A DNA stretch of 64,000 nucleotides from Phycisphaeraceae bacterium. Its GTDB lineage: Bacteria > Planctomycetota > Phycisphaerae > Phycisphaerales > UBA1924. Every line of letters starts with the position of its first letter. The stretch's first letter is position 1. Position numbers and translations under genes: made by a program. Under the pieces are notes generated by a model. It had not been told where the DNA came from. It saw nothing but the letters and a program-made list of their open reading frames with translations, and ran no database searches. Shown here one piece after another: positions 44,214-53,325 of the stretch. The stretch spans positions 1,550,001 through 1,614,000 of the forward strand of contig JACKHC010000001.1 in the NCBI GenBank assembly GCA_020639235.1, given 5' to 3'.

Positions 44214-47075
44214 ATGCGCCGATGGACGCTTCCCCTCTTCGCCTCGCTCGTGATCGCCGCCGTCACCAACGCCCAGGTATCGCCCCCGCCCGTTGCCGGG
44301 CTCGCCGACACTGGCCCCATCCTCGGGGGCGACCACGACCCCTCGATCAAGTCGCCGCGCGACATGCTCGGCTTCGAGGTCGGCGAACAGGCCGCGACGC
44401 ACGCCGAGATCGAGCGCTGCTTTAAGGAATGGAACGCCTCCCCCCGGGCGCAACTCGTCGAGTACGCGCGCTCGCACGAGGATCGCCCGCTGTATTACAT
44501 GGTCATCTCCTCGGAAGCCAACATCCGCAACCTCAACTCGATCAAGGCCGACCTCGCCAGGATCGCCGACCCCCGTGACAACTCCGATACCGATGGCCTC
44601 GCCCGCTCAACGCCGGCGGTCGCGTGGCTCGCGTATTCGATCCACGGCGACGAGACTTCCGGCGCCGATGCCGCCATCGCGATCGCATACCACCTCATCG
44701 CCTCGCGCGATGATGAGGTCCGCGACATGCTGAACAACCTCGTAATCATCATCGATCCGATGATGAACCCCGACGGCCGCGACCGCTTCCTCAAGATGAT
44801 CCGCGAGCACCGGGGCAACGTCCCAAACGTCGACGACCAGTCCCTACTCCACACCGGCTATTGGCCCGCCGGGCGTACCAACCATTACATGTTCGATCTC
44901 AACCGGGACTGGATCTTCGGCGTTCATCCCGAAACGCGCGGACGCATCAAGGCAGTGGGGGAGTGGAACCCGGTCCTCTTTGTCGATGCGCACGAAATGG
45001 GCGCACAGGACACCTATCTCTTCTCGCCGTCCCGCGACCCCATCAACCCCAACATGCCCGACAGCCGATCGCGTTGGAACGCGCTGTTCGCGCGCGATCA
45101 GGCCGCGGCGTTCGACGCCAACGGCTGGCGCTACTACACCGGCGAATGGAACGAGGGGTGGTACCCCGGCTACTCCGACAACTGGGCCGCATTCCGAGGC
45201 GCGATCGGAGTCCTCTACGAGCAGGCCGGCGTGGCCCAGGACGGCGTCCTCCGCCCCGAAGGCACTGTACTCACTTACAAGCGAGCCGTCCGCCAGCAGG
45301 CGGTCAGCTCCATTGCCAACCTGCGCACGCTCCTCCAGAACAAATCGGACCTGATGCGTGACTACGCCGCCGAGCGGCGCGACGCGATCGCCGGGAAGCG
45401 AGACGAGTACAAGACTCGCGCATGGGCGGTGATCCCCGACGCCAACAACGCCAGAACCCGACGCTTCACCGATCTCATGCAACTCCAGGGATTCGACATC
45501 GGCCTCGCGTCCAGCAGTTTCCGCGCCTCCGGCACCGATGTCTTCGGCCGCAACATCGATAATCGCGAGTTTCCCGCCGGAACCCTCATCGTCCGCAACG
45601 CGCAGCCCGAAGCCCACCTCATCGCCACCATGCTCGAGTTCGACCGGCGAATGAGCGACGAGTACCTCGCAAGCGAACGCAAAGAGATTCTCAACAAGGG
45701 TCGCACGCGGATTTACGACGTCACCGCATGGAACATCCCGATGATGTTCGGTCTCGACGCCTACGAACTTACCGCCGGGGCTCCGGCGCGTCTCGATCAG
45801 GTCGAGGCGCCGGCGTCGCGATCAGCGCCGATCGGCACCGCCGATGTCGCGTGGGTCGTTGACGGCGCCGATGACGACACCGCGACGCTCGCGGCCCAAC
45901 TGATGGAGCGCGGCGTGGAGGTCCGCATCGCAACCAAGCCGGTCACATGGGCAGACCACTCATTCTCGCGCGGCTCCGTCGTCGTCACCATCGACGACAA
46001 CCGACAGTTCAACGGCGACGTCCGCCAGTCCGTGCAGGACGCGTCGCGCGCCCTGGGCCTCGATGCGATCGCCGTTAACACCGGTCTCGGCGAGGGCGAA
46101 CTCCCCGACCTCGGAGGCGAGAACTTCGTCCTCCTCGAACGCCCACGTGTCGCGCTGGTCTCCCGCGACTCCGTGAACTCATACGATGCCGGTGCCATCT
46201 GGCACGAGCTCGACTATCGCATGGGCATGCCGCTCTCCATGCTCGACGAGGGCTCCGTTTCCTTCATGGACCTCCGCCGCTACAACACGATCATCGTTCC
46301 CGCGGCATGGGGGGAGAGCCCCGTCGCCAAGATGGGCGAGGCGCTCAAGCAATGGGTCGACGCGGGCGGCACACTCATCGCCATCGACTCCTCCGCCGCC
46401 GCCGCGGCCACCTCCGATTCCAATCTCGGCTCCGTCCGCCAACTCCCCGATGTCCTGGACGACCTCTCCGCCTACGAACTCGCGCTCCTGCGCGAGCACG
46501 CGGGCCGGGACCCGCAGATCGATCACGATCGAGTCTGGTCGATGTCGCCCTCGGATGTCTCGTACCCCTGGCAGTTCGGGGACGACTTCCCCGCGCTCCC
46601 CGACGCCGAAGAACTCAAGCGCCGCGACACGTGGCAGAGCAACTTCATGCCTCAGGGCGCATTCATCGCAGCGCGCGTGGACCCCGAGCACTGGCTCACG
46701 TTCGGTTGCCGCGACGAACTCCCCGTCCTCATGGGCGAGAACCCCGTGCTCATGGCGGCGCCGCCCGCCGAAGCGCCGATCCGGCTGGGGATCTACGAAG
46801 ATGCAGACACCGACGCGCCCTCGCGCGTCGGCTGGGGAGTCGTCCCCGCCGGCAAGACGCTCCGGATGCGCATGTCCGGATTGCTCTGGCCCGAGGCGTC
46901 GCAGCGGCTCGCCAACGCCGCATGGGTGACGCGCGAGCGCGTCGGCTCCGGCCAGGTCATCCTCTTCGCATCATCTCCGACATTCCGCGGCGCGACGCCC
47001 GCCATGACGCGCGTCCTGCGCAACGCCGTCATCTACGGCCCCGGCTTCGGCGCCTCCCATCCCATCACACGCTGA
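44214..47075 (+). CDS. Secreted M14-family zinc carboxypeptidase, large
   Basis: A 953-residue protein with a signal peptide (MRRWTLPLFASLVIAAVTNA). The M14 domain occupies residues ~45-370: zinc ligands His144 and Glu147 in SIHGDETSG, 'PMMNPDGRDRF', and the third-ligand region 'LFVDAHEMGAQDTYLFSPSR'. The remaining ~580 residues form beta-rich domains similar to a class-I glutamine-amidotransferase-like region ('NTIIVPAAWGESPVAKMGEA') and are common in large bacterial M14 enzymes. I chose ATG 44214 because AAGGAG precedes it and the signal peptide begins there. The 3' end overlaps the RND gene by 11 bases. Confidence 0.88.
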   Translation: MRRWTLPLFASLVIAAVTNAQVSPPPVAGLADTGPILGGDHDPSIKSPRDMLGFEVGEQAATHAEIERCFKEWNASPRAQLVEYARSHEDRPLYYMVISSEANIRNLNSIKADLARIADPRDNSDTDGLARSTPAVAWLAYSIHGDETSGADAAIAIAYHLIASRDDEVRDMLNNLVIIIDPMMNPDGRDRFLKMIREHRGNVPNVDDQSLLHTGYWPAGRTNHYMFDLNRDWIFGVHPETRGRIKAVGEWNPVLFVDAHEMGAQDTYLFSPSRDPINPNMPDSRSRWNALFARDQAAAFDANGWRYYTGEWNEGWYPGYSDNWAAFRGAIGVLYEQAGVAQDGVLRPEGTVLTYKRAVRQQAVSSIANLRTLLQNKSDLMRDYAAERRDAIAGKRDEYKTRAWAVIPDANNARTRRFTDLMQLQGFDIGLASSSFRASGTDVFGRNIDNREFPAGTLIVRNAQPEAHLIATMLEFDRRMSDEYLASERKEILNKGRTRIYDVTAWNIPMMFGLDAYELTAGAPARLDQVEAPASRSAPIGTADVAWVVDGADDDTATLAAQLMERGVEVRIATKPVTWADHSFSRGSVVVTIDDNRQFNGDVRQSVQDASRALGLDAIAVNTGLGEGELPDLGGENFVLLERPRVALVSRDSVNSYDAGAIWHELDYRMGMPLSMLDEGSVSFMDLRRYNTIIVPAAWGESPVAKMGEALKQWVDAGGTLIAIDSSAAAAATSDSNLGSVRQLPDVLDDLSAYELALLREHAGRDPQIDHDRVWSMSPSDVSYPWQFGDDFPALPDAEELKRRDTWQSNFMPQGAFIAARVDPEHWLTFGCRDELPVLMGENPVLMAAPPAEAPIRLGIYEDADTDAPSRVGWGVVPAGKTLRMRMSGLLWPEASQRLANAAWVTRERVGSGQVILFASSPTFRGATPAMTRVLRNAVIYGPGFGASHPITR

Positions 47076-50000
47076 CTGAGTCTGTCGCCGCCGAGCGTTC
47101 GGGCCACCGGCCATTCCACAGGAACGAAACAACCCGCTTCGCATCGTCCAGGATCATCAGCAGGCAGGGCAGCACCAGCAGCACCAGGAATGTCGCGCTC
47201 ATCAGGCCGCACGCGATGGTGATCGCCATCGGAATCAAGAACTTCGCCTGGAAGGACTGCTCGAGCATCAACGGCAACAACCCCAGCACCGTGGTGATCG
47301 TCGTGAGGAGAATCGCGCGCAGTCTCGCCCTACCGGTTTCGAGACACGCCTGCATCGTCGTCAGGCCATCGCGCTTCCGATGATTGAAGAACTCCATAAA
47401 GATCAGCGAGTCGTTCACAACGACGCCCGACAGCGCCACGAACCCGATCAGCGACAGGAAGGTCATGTCGTACCCCAGTACGAAGTGACCCCAGATCATC
47501 CCGATCGTCGCGAACGGCACCGCTGTGAGCACGATAATCGGCTGCACGAAACTCCCAAATAGCCACACCAGCACGATGTAGATCAAGCCGATCGCCGTCA
47601 TCATGCCGAGCGGAAGTGTCGAGAACGACTCCTTCATGCTTTTCTGCCGCCCCCGCTCGACCAGCCGAATCCCCGGGATCTCGTCCGTAATGCCCGCGAG
47701 AATCGGCGCCAGCTCCCGCGTCACTTCCTCAGGAGACGCCACAACCGATCGGTCCACGCTCGCCGACACGGTCACCACCCGATCCCGATCGAGCCGGCGA
47801 ATCGTCGCGTATCCCTGAGTCTCTTCGACCGCGACAACCTCCGACAGCGGCACGGGCACGCTCTCCGGCCCCGGCGTGAACACAAACATGTTCTCGATCG
47901 CCGCCAGACTCCGACGATCCTGCTCCGGGTAAATCACGCGCACGTCAACATCCTCGCGCGTGCCCGCGAATGTATGCGCCTCTAGCCCGAACACCGCCCC
48001 GCGAACCTGCCGCGCGATGTTCTCCGTTGTGAATCCCAGCTCGCTGGCGCCGTCGCGCAATCGCAGCTGCAACTCCCGCCGCCCCGCGTCGTTGTCGTCC
48101 GAGATGTCGTACACGCCGTCAAAGCCCCCTAGCACATCCCTGATGCGCATCGTCGCCTGCGCGATCCGCTCGATGTCCTCGCCGACGATGCCGATCTGGA
48201 TATCCGCGCCGCTCGGGCCGCCCGTGATCTCCTCGAACCGCAGGTCCTTGATGCCCGCGAGCGTGCCGATCTGCTCGCGAATCGCGCGGTTGATCTCCCG
48301 GCTCGATCGCTCCCGCTCCTCGACCGGGACGAGTTCCAGAATCACCTGCGCGATGTGCGACTGCTGCGCGCCCTGGCCCGTTTCGATGCTCGCGGTCTCG
48401 CCCACCGCCGCGAACACAGCGCTGATCTCCGGCTGCGCATTCGCCGCCGCCTCGATCTTCCGCACCACCGCGTCAGTCTCCGCGATCGGTGTCCCTACAG
48501 GCATCCGCAGCTGAATGTTTACCGTCTCGGAGTCCGAACTCGAGAAGTAATCAAAAGGAACGCGCCCGCCGGCCATCATTCCCACCGACGCGATCAGCAA
48601 CGCGACCGCACCCGCGAGCGTCAGGTACCGCGCGCGGAGGCACTTCTCCAGGAGCCACGCGTACGCCGGAATCATCCGACGCTTGATCCAGCGCTCCCGC
48701 ATCGTGTCAAACTTCCGCTCGATTTTCCGAATCGCCGAGTGCCCCTTGTCCGCCGCCGCCAGACTATGCGCCATGTGCGGCGGCAGAATGAAAAGGCACT
48801 CGATCAGCGACACGCTCAACGCCACGACCACGACCAGCGGCAGAATCCCGAGGAGATCGCCGATCTGGCCTTCGATCAGAGACAGCGGCATGAACGCGAG
48901 ACAGGTCGTCAGCACCGTCGCGATCACCGGCCAGTTCACCTCGTGCGTCCCGCGCACCGCCGCCTCGATAGGCGGCTCGCCGCGCTCGTGCCGCGCCGTG
49001 ATGTTCTCCGCGACCACGATCGCATCATCAACGAGCAGACCGAGCACGATGATCAACCCGAACATCGTCAGCAGGTTGAGCGTGATCCCGGCGAAGTGCA
49101 TCGCCGCAAGCGTCCCGAGAATGGAAATCACCAGGCCCACCGCCACCCAGAACGCCACGCGGAAGTTCAGCAGCAGGACGAGCGTGATCAGCACGAGCAC
49201 GCCGCCCTGTAGCGCATTCCGTGAGAGCAACTCCAATCGCCCAACAATAAATCGGGCCAGGTCCGTCGTCACCGCCAACTCGCCGGGCAGCGGCTTCTGA
49301 TGCGAGGTCCCGAGCTGATACGCCGCCAATCTGTTCGAAGCCGGCTCAGGCGTCGTCCCCTCCGGCGCGGGCGGGCGCATCATCGACGCAACGCGCTCGG
49401 AGAGTGTCATCCTGATGGTCTCGCCGCGTCGCCCCGCCGCGTACGCCTTGACCAGCTCCGCCATCTCGACGGCGTCCTTCTTGCCCGACTTGTAGATCGT
49501 CAGACTCACCGCCGGCTTGCCGTTGAGGCGCGAGAACAGGTCGACTTCTTCGAAGTCCTCGCGCACATCGGCGATCTCATCGAGCCGAACGACACGCCCG
49601 TCCTCCGCCTTGATGACCACACGCCGGACTTCCTCCGCCGTCTCTTCCGCTCCAAGCGTCCGCACCGCCGTGTTGTTCGTCCCCGAACGCACAGCGCCGC
49701 CCGGGAGTTCAAGCATCGACTGGCGAATCCGGTCCGCGACCGTCGGCAGACTGACAGAGTGCTCCAGCAGCGCCGATGGTGACACTTCCACCTTGATCTC
49801 ATCCCCGCGCACGCCCGAAACCACGATGTCGCCCATGCCGCGATCCGCGAGCGAGCGCAAGTCCGCCTCGATCTCGCGAATCGCGTCCTTCATCACCTTC
49901 GGATCGCCATCGCCGAAGAGCGACAGGTTGATCACCGGGAAGTTCGGCTCCAGTTCCGCCACAATGATCCGCTCGCTCTCATCGGGCAGGTCCTGCAGGG

Positions 50001-50340
50001 CATCGATCTTCCGTTTGACCTCGAAGACCGCAGCATCAACATCAATCCCATCCTCCAGTTCGAGCGTCACGGAACACACGCCCTCGCTCGCGACGGTGTT
50101 CAACTCCTTGATACCGTCCACATCGATGACCGCGTCCTCGATCTTCACCGCAAGCGACTTCTCCACCTCGCTGGGCGAGGCGCCCGGATACGGCGCGGTG
50201 ATCGTGATGAGGTTCGGTCGCACCTCCGGGAAAAACTCCCGCCGCAGACTCAGCCCGAAGATCAAGCCCGCGCCGATCAGCGCGAACATCACCAGGTTCG
50301 CCACAACCGGCTTGCGAACGCCGAAGCTCGAAAGACTCAC
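47065..50340 (-). CDS. RND-family efflux transporter permease (AcrB/HAE1-like)
   Basis: A 1091-residue inner-membrane proton antiporter with the twelve-helix RND layout and two large periplasmic loops. Landmarks: 'KPVVANLVMFALIGAGLIFG' at the N-terminus, TM4 'GLIIVLGLLVDDAIVVAENI' with the paired proton-relay aspartates, and the C-terminal 'VLGYDMTFLSLIGFVALSGV' with 'VVNDSLIFMEFFNHR'. It starts four bases inside the upstream adaptor gene (ATGA). No TolC-type outer-membrane factor is adjacent. The substrate is unknown; the DD relay in TM4 points to a drug/lipid-type exporter rather than a CusA metal pump. Confidence 0.93.
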   Translation of the reverse strand: MSLSSFGVRKPVVANLVMFALIGAGLIFGLSLRREFFPEVRPNLITITAPYPGASPSEVEKSLAVKIEDAVIDVDGIKELNTVASEGVCSVTLELEDGIDVDAAVFEVKRKIDALQDLPDESERIIVAELEPNFPVINLSLFGDGDPKVMKDAIREIEADLRSLADRGMGDIVVSGVRGDEIKVEVSPSALLEHSVSLPTVADRIRQSMLELPGGAVRSGTNNTAVRTLGAEETAEEVRRVVIKAEDGRVVRLDEIADVREDFEEVDLFSRLNGKPAVSLTIYKSGKKDAVEMAELVKAYAAGRRGETIRMTLSERVASMMRPPAPEGTTPEPASNRLAAYQLGTSHQKPLPGELAVTTDLARFIVGRLELLSRNALQGGVLVLITLVLLLNFRVAFWVAVGLVISILGTLAAMHFAGITLNLLTMFGLIIVLGLLVDDAIVVAENITARHERGEPPIEAAVRGTHEVNWPVIATVLTTCLAFMPLSLIEGQIGDLLGILPLVVVVALSVSLIECLFILPPHMAHSLAAADKGHSAIRKIERKFDTMRERWIKRRMIPAYAWLLEKCLRARYLTLAGAVALLIASVGMMAGGRVPFDYFSSSDSETVNIQLRMPVGTPIAETDAVVRKIEAAANAQPEISAVFAAVGETASIETGQGAQQSHIAQVILELVPVEERERSSREINRAIREQIGTLAGIKDLRFEEITGGPSGADIQIGIVGEDIERIAQATMRIRDVLGGFDGVYDISDDNDAGRRELQLRLRDGASELGFTTENIARQVRGAVFGLEAHTFAGTREDVDVRVIYPEQDRRSLAAIENMFVFTPGPESVPVPLSEVVAVEETQGYATIRRLDRDRVVTVSASVDRSVVASPEEVTRELAPILAGITDEIPGIRLVERGRQKSMKESFSTLPLGMMTAIGLIYIVLVWLFGSFVQPIIVLTAVPFATIGMIWGHFVLGYDMTFLSLIGFVALSGVVVNDSLIFMEFFNHRKRDGLTTMQACLETGRARLRAILLTTITTVLGLLPLMLEQSFQAKFLIPMAITIACGLMSATFLVLLVLPCLLMILDDAKRVVSFLWNGRWPERSAATDSVSV

Positions 50341-51701
50341 CGCTGACCCCCAGCCGCGGAACCCGAGGCGCCTCCGGCGCCCGATCGCTCGGCGACCTCG
50401 CCGTCACGCACATCGACCGCCGCGATCAGTTCGCCGTCGTGCACCTCGTCCAGATTCGAAATAATTATGCGCTCGCCAAGCGCCAAACCGTCCTCGATGA
50501 CGGCCCACTCGCGCTCGTTCGGATGCACGCGCTCGAACGCGCCCTCGGTGTAATACGCGACCGAAACCCGCCGCGTCTCCGCGAGGCCATCACCATTCAC
50601 GATCATTACCCGCCCGCCGTTGATCGCTGTCCGCGGCACCACGAACCGATCAGCGCCCCGGCCGTTGAATACTGTCGCGCGCAAAAACGATCCCGGAACC
50701 AGCCCCGGCGGGCGATCCGCCGGTACATCCTGCTCCACCTCCACGAACACCGTGATCGACCTTCGACCCGCATCGGCTTCCGGCGCGATCCGCGACACCC
50801 GCCCCTCCCAGACGCCCACCCCCGCCCCGCCCGCCTGCACGAGCGCCCGATCACCAACCCGAATCGATCCCGAAGCCGAAAGCGCGAGCTGCACCGGGAT
50901 CTCGATCCGTGACAAATCCACGATCCGGGCCACGGGGGCGCCGATCGAAACCCACTCGCCCTCCTCAACGTCGAGCGTCTGAATCACTCCCGAGATCGGG
51001 GCCGTGATCCGCGTCATCCCCAGATCGCGCTGCGCAGTGGCCAGCCGCGACTCCGCCGCGCGCTTCTCAGCGCGAAACTCCGCCCGCCTCGGATCGATCA
51101 GCGCGACCTGCCGAGACAGCTCATTCGCCTCGCGCTCACGCAGCGTCAACTCGCGTTCCAACCGATCAATCTCGATCAGACTGCCGCCGCCGTCGGCGAC
51201 CGCCGTGCGCAACCTCTCAAGCTCATCACGCGAGATCCGGACCGCGTCCTGCGCCAGTTCCAGAGCCCGCCGCCACGTCGGCTCCTCGATGTCGATCGAC
51301 TCCAGACTCGCCGAGAGCCGCGCCACCGATTGCTCCGCCTGCGCCACCGCGTCCTCGAACGGGCGCGCATCCAGCGCCGCGATCAGATCACCCCGGCGGA
51401 CCTGAACACCCTCCTCGATCGTCTCCGGGCGCTCAACCACCCGCTCGCTCACCTGCGCCGAGACGTCCGCACTCCGCAGCGCCCGCGCCGTCCCGTACCC
51501 CGCCCAACCGCGCTCGACGCGCACCTCGGAAACCGTCACCACGCGGACAACCTTGCCGTCTTCCACCCGCGCCCGCTTGGGTGCCTCGGGCCGTGTCGCC
51601 TTCAGCAAGCCGAACACGCCCAGCGCAACGACCAGCACAACCACACCCACAACCGTGCGGATCGCGATGCCCAGCGGCGCCACCTTGCGTTCATTTGTCA
51701 C
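50337..51701 (-). CDS. RND efflux periplasmic adaptor (membrane fusion protein)
   Basis: A 454-residue HlyD/AcrA-type adaptor with an N-terminal membrane anchor (VVGVVVLVVALGVFGLLKA). Split lipoyl halves ('VRRGDLIAALDARPFEDAVA' and 'TAPISGVIQTLDVEEGEWVS') flank a long coiled-coil hairpin (~125-225, e.g. ELERLRTAVADGGGSLIEID). Beta-barrel and membrane-proximal domains follow ('RIEIPVQLALSASGSIRVGD'). It bridges the inner-membrane pump and an outer-membrane channel. It is the first gene of a two-gene operon. TACACT (51754-51759, minus) lies 53 bases upstream of the ATG. Confidence 0.92.
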   Translation of the reverse strand: MTNERKVAPLGIAIRTVVGVVVLVVALGVFGLLKATRPEAPKRARVEDGKVVRVVTVSEVRVERGWAGYGTARALRSADVSAQVSERVVERPETIEEGVQVRRGDLIAALDARPFEDAVAQAEQSVARLSASLESIDIEEPTWRRALELAQDAVRISRDELERLRTAVADGGGSLIEIDRLERELTLREREANELSRQVALIDPRRAEFRAEKRAAESRLATAQRDLGMTRITAPISGVIQTLDVEEGEWVSIGAPVARIVDLSRIEIPVQLALSASGSIRVGDRALVQAGGAGVGVWEGRVSRIAPEADAGRRSITVFVEVEQDVPADRPPGLVPGSFLRATVFNGRGADRFVVPRTAINGGRVMIVNGDGLAETRRVSVAYYTEGAFERVHPNEREWAVIEDGLALGERIIISNLDEVHDGELIAAVDVRDGEVAERSGAGGASGSAAGGQR

Positions 51702-51753
51702 GGAAAGCTCTCGCTACGCGGATCGGACTCGGGACATCCCTGCAGGGGGGACA

Positions 51754-51759
51754 AGTGTA
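51754..51759 (-). promoter_or_regulatory. Candidate -10 element for the RND efflux operon
   Basis: TACACT on the minus strand stands 53 bases ahead of the adaptor start codon, in the 82-base gap after the heme oxygenase stop. The -35 is not obvious. Support comes from the recurrence of the same hexamer upstream of other genes in this window. Confidence 0.3.
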
Positions 51760-51783
51760 GCCCGAACGCGTGCGCAAGGCCGC

Positions 51784-52413
51784 TTAGGCGGGCTGCGGCT
51801 CCAGCAGTTCTCCGCCGATCGCCGCGATCGCCGAGAACATCTCCCGGGCCGCGCTGACAACGATGTCCTGCTCGGGCTCACTGAGCGAAACCGCCAGCAG
51901 ATCGGTCTTGAACTCCATCCACTTCGCCGGCTGGTCGTCCCCGTAGGGATCTAGGTATCGAAGCCCCGCCCCGCCCATCGAAAGCCCGTAGGCCCTGGCG
52001 ACATTCCGCGCGATGTACCGCGAACCGTTGTTGCTCCCCTCGAGCACATAATGATGCCCGAGCAGCGCCACTGGCGCAGTCTCCGCCTCCCGCTCGATCT
52101 TCTCGATCAGCGCCAACGTCGCGGGCACGGGCTGAATGGACCCGATGTCCACCCCGAAATGCGCCAGGTCTTCCGCAAGGTACGGCTCCTGGAACTGGTA
52201 CTCACGCACAACGCCCGCCAGCGCAGGCGTGTCCGACATCCGCTCGCGAATCCTCGCCTCGAGCGCTTTGTGAACCAGATAGAGCTGCCCGAGGTTGGCG
52301 ATATACATCTCGCGCGGCAGCGTCCCCTTGAACAGCGACCTCTGGAACGCATGCTGCTCCGCCGCGTCGTGAAGATCACGCGTCTCTGTACGAAGCCGGT
52401 CGCCGATGCTCAT
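51784..52413 (-). CDS. Biliverdin-producing heme oxygenase
   Basis: A 209-residue all-helical enzyme that opens heme to biliverdin, CO and iron. The proximal heme ligand is probably His15 in 'LRTETRDLHDAAEQHAFQRS'. 'LGQLYLVHKALEARI' and the distal-helix glycine region 'LLGHHYVLEGSNNGSRYIAR' match the heme oxygenase family, in the bacterial variant with 'EGSNNG' for 'LGDLSGG'. ATG 52413 overlaps the stop of a small membrane gene (ATGA), so both are read from the palindrome-bearing promoter upstream. Iron recovery from heme is the likely role. Confidence 0.87.
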   Translation of the reverse strand: MSIGDRLRTETRDLHDAAEQHAFQRSLFKGTLPREMYIANLGQLYLVHKALEARIRERMSDTPALAGVVREYQFQEPYLAEDLAHFGVDIGSIQPVPATLALIEKIEREAETAPVALLGHHYVLEGSNNGSRYIARNVARAYGLSMGGAGLRYLDPYGDDQPAKWMEFKTDLLAVSLSEPEQDIVVSAAREMFSAIAAIGGELLEPQPA

Positions 52414-52595
52414 CGCTTGTTCTCCGAGACCCCCGTCAGTGTCTGAATCGGCGTTTCCATCGCCGCGGTTGATGGCACGGCCCCGCACCCGCGAACCGCC
52501 GCCGCGCCGCCCCCCAGAAGCGCCAACCACACCAGGCCCTTCACGAAGAAGAACATGAACCCAGCGATCCCGAGCTTTCGGATGACCTGCTTCAT
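52410..52595 (-). CDS. Small single-pass membrane protein coupled to heme oxygenase
   Basis: A 61-residue protein: a basic start (MKQVIRKLG), one hydrophobic helix (IAGFMFFFVKGLVWLALLGG), and a short polar tail. I recognise no family. It starts at ATG 52595 with a GAGG-type RBS; the frame is open upstream through the palindrome, but that part looks non-coding. Four-base overlap with heme oxygenase implies coupled synthesis. It could tether heme oxygenase to the membrane or act on heme, but that is inference. Confidence 0.65.
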   Translation of the reverse strand: MKQVIRKLGIAGFMFFFVKGLVWLALLGGGAAAVRGCGAVPSTAAMETPIQTLTGVSENKR

Positions 52596-52630
52596 GCCTC
52601 GTCCGTCAATCGGCCAAAGCGGCCCGCTTT

Positions 52631-52686
52631 GTTGAGACTCGGTCTCAACACGCATGAAACTACCCCGCAAGCCCCCAGCCTGTCAA
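52631..52686 (-). promoter_or_regulatory. Promoter with overlapping palindromic operator for the heme oxygenase operon
   Basis: On the minus strand a consensus -35 TTGACA (52681-52686) is followed after 18 bases by TAGTTT (52657-52662). Just beyond, at the predicted start of transcription, lies a perfect 8-bp inverted repeat with a 3-base centre: GTTGAGAC at 52642-52649 and GTCTCAAC at 52631-52638. The geometry (operator over about +1 to +19) is that of a repressor site. The regulator is unknown; an iron- or heme-responsive one would suit the operon. Confidence 0.55.
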
Positions 52687-52847
52687 ACCCTAGCGCGCCG
52701 CTTCCCTCGGTTCCCAGACCAAACGGATTCCGATCATCCCCCGATACATACCAATCGCTTCCATCCCTCTGCGCAGCAAAGCGCCGGGGCGCCTCTCGGC
52801 ATCCCCGGCGCGAACACAGTCGTGCCGACATCACTTCGGGCGACAAA

Positions 52848-53312
52848 TCACCCGTGGTTCTTGATCGCGATCTTCTTGGGGGTCGCGGCCGTGCTCTTGG
52901 GCATCCGAACATGCAGCACGCCCGCCTTCACCTCCGCGTCCACCTTGTCCTCATTCACATCGCAGGGAAGCGTCACCTGCCGCAGGAACGACCCGTACCG
53001 GCGCTCCACGCGGTGGAAGCTCTCGCCCTCTTCGTCCTTGGTCTCTTCCTTCGAACCCGAGATGGACAGCACGCCGTTGTTGATCGTGATGTCCAGCTTC
53101 TCCGGGTCAACGCCCGGGATCTCAGCGCGGACGCGAACATCCTTCTCCGTCTCCGAGATGTCCAGCGCGGGCACCCACTCGCCCGCCGTCTCCGCCGAGC
53201 CCGGCCAGGCGCGGAGCGAGTTCGACATCAGGTCCTCGAAGAGCCGGTCGAAAGGCGAGCGGATCTCGATCAGGGACGCGGGGACGGAACGCTGACGCTT
53301 CATGATGTTCAT
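52848..53312 (-). CDS. Hsp20-family small heat-shock chaperone
   Basis: A 154-residue alpha-crystallin-domain protein that holds unfolding proteins. The N-terminus has 'SPFDRLFEDLM'; the core reads 'VPALDISETEKDVRVRAEIP' and 'GVDPEKLDITINNGVLSISG', then 'VERRYGSFLRQVTLPCDVNE'. It ends with 'GVLHVRMPKSTAATPKKIAI', where the family has its conserved A-x-x-x-G-V-L and terminal motif. ATG 53312 has a perfect GGAGG. It is divergent from clpB across a 331-base gap containing repeated GAGTRT elements, so the two chaperones may be co-regulated. Confidence 0.93.
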   Translation of the reverse strand: MNIMKRQRSVPASLIEIRSPFDRLFEDLMSNSLRAWPGSAETAGEWVPALDISETEKDVRVRAEIPGVDPEKLDITINNGVLSISGSKEETKDEEGESFHRVERRYGSFLRQVTLPCDVNEDKVDAEVKAGVLHVRMPKSTAATPKKIAIKNHG

Positions 53313-53325
53313 CGGAAACCTCCTT

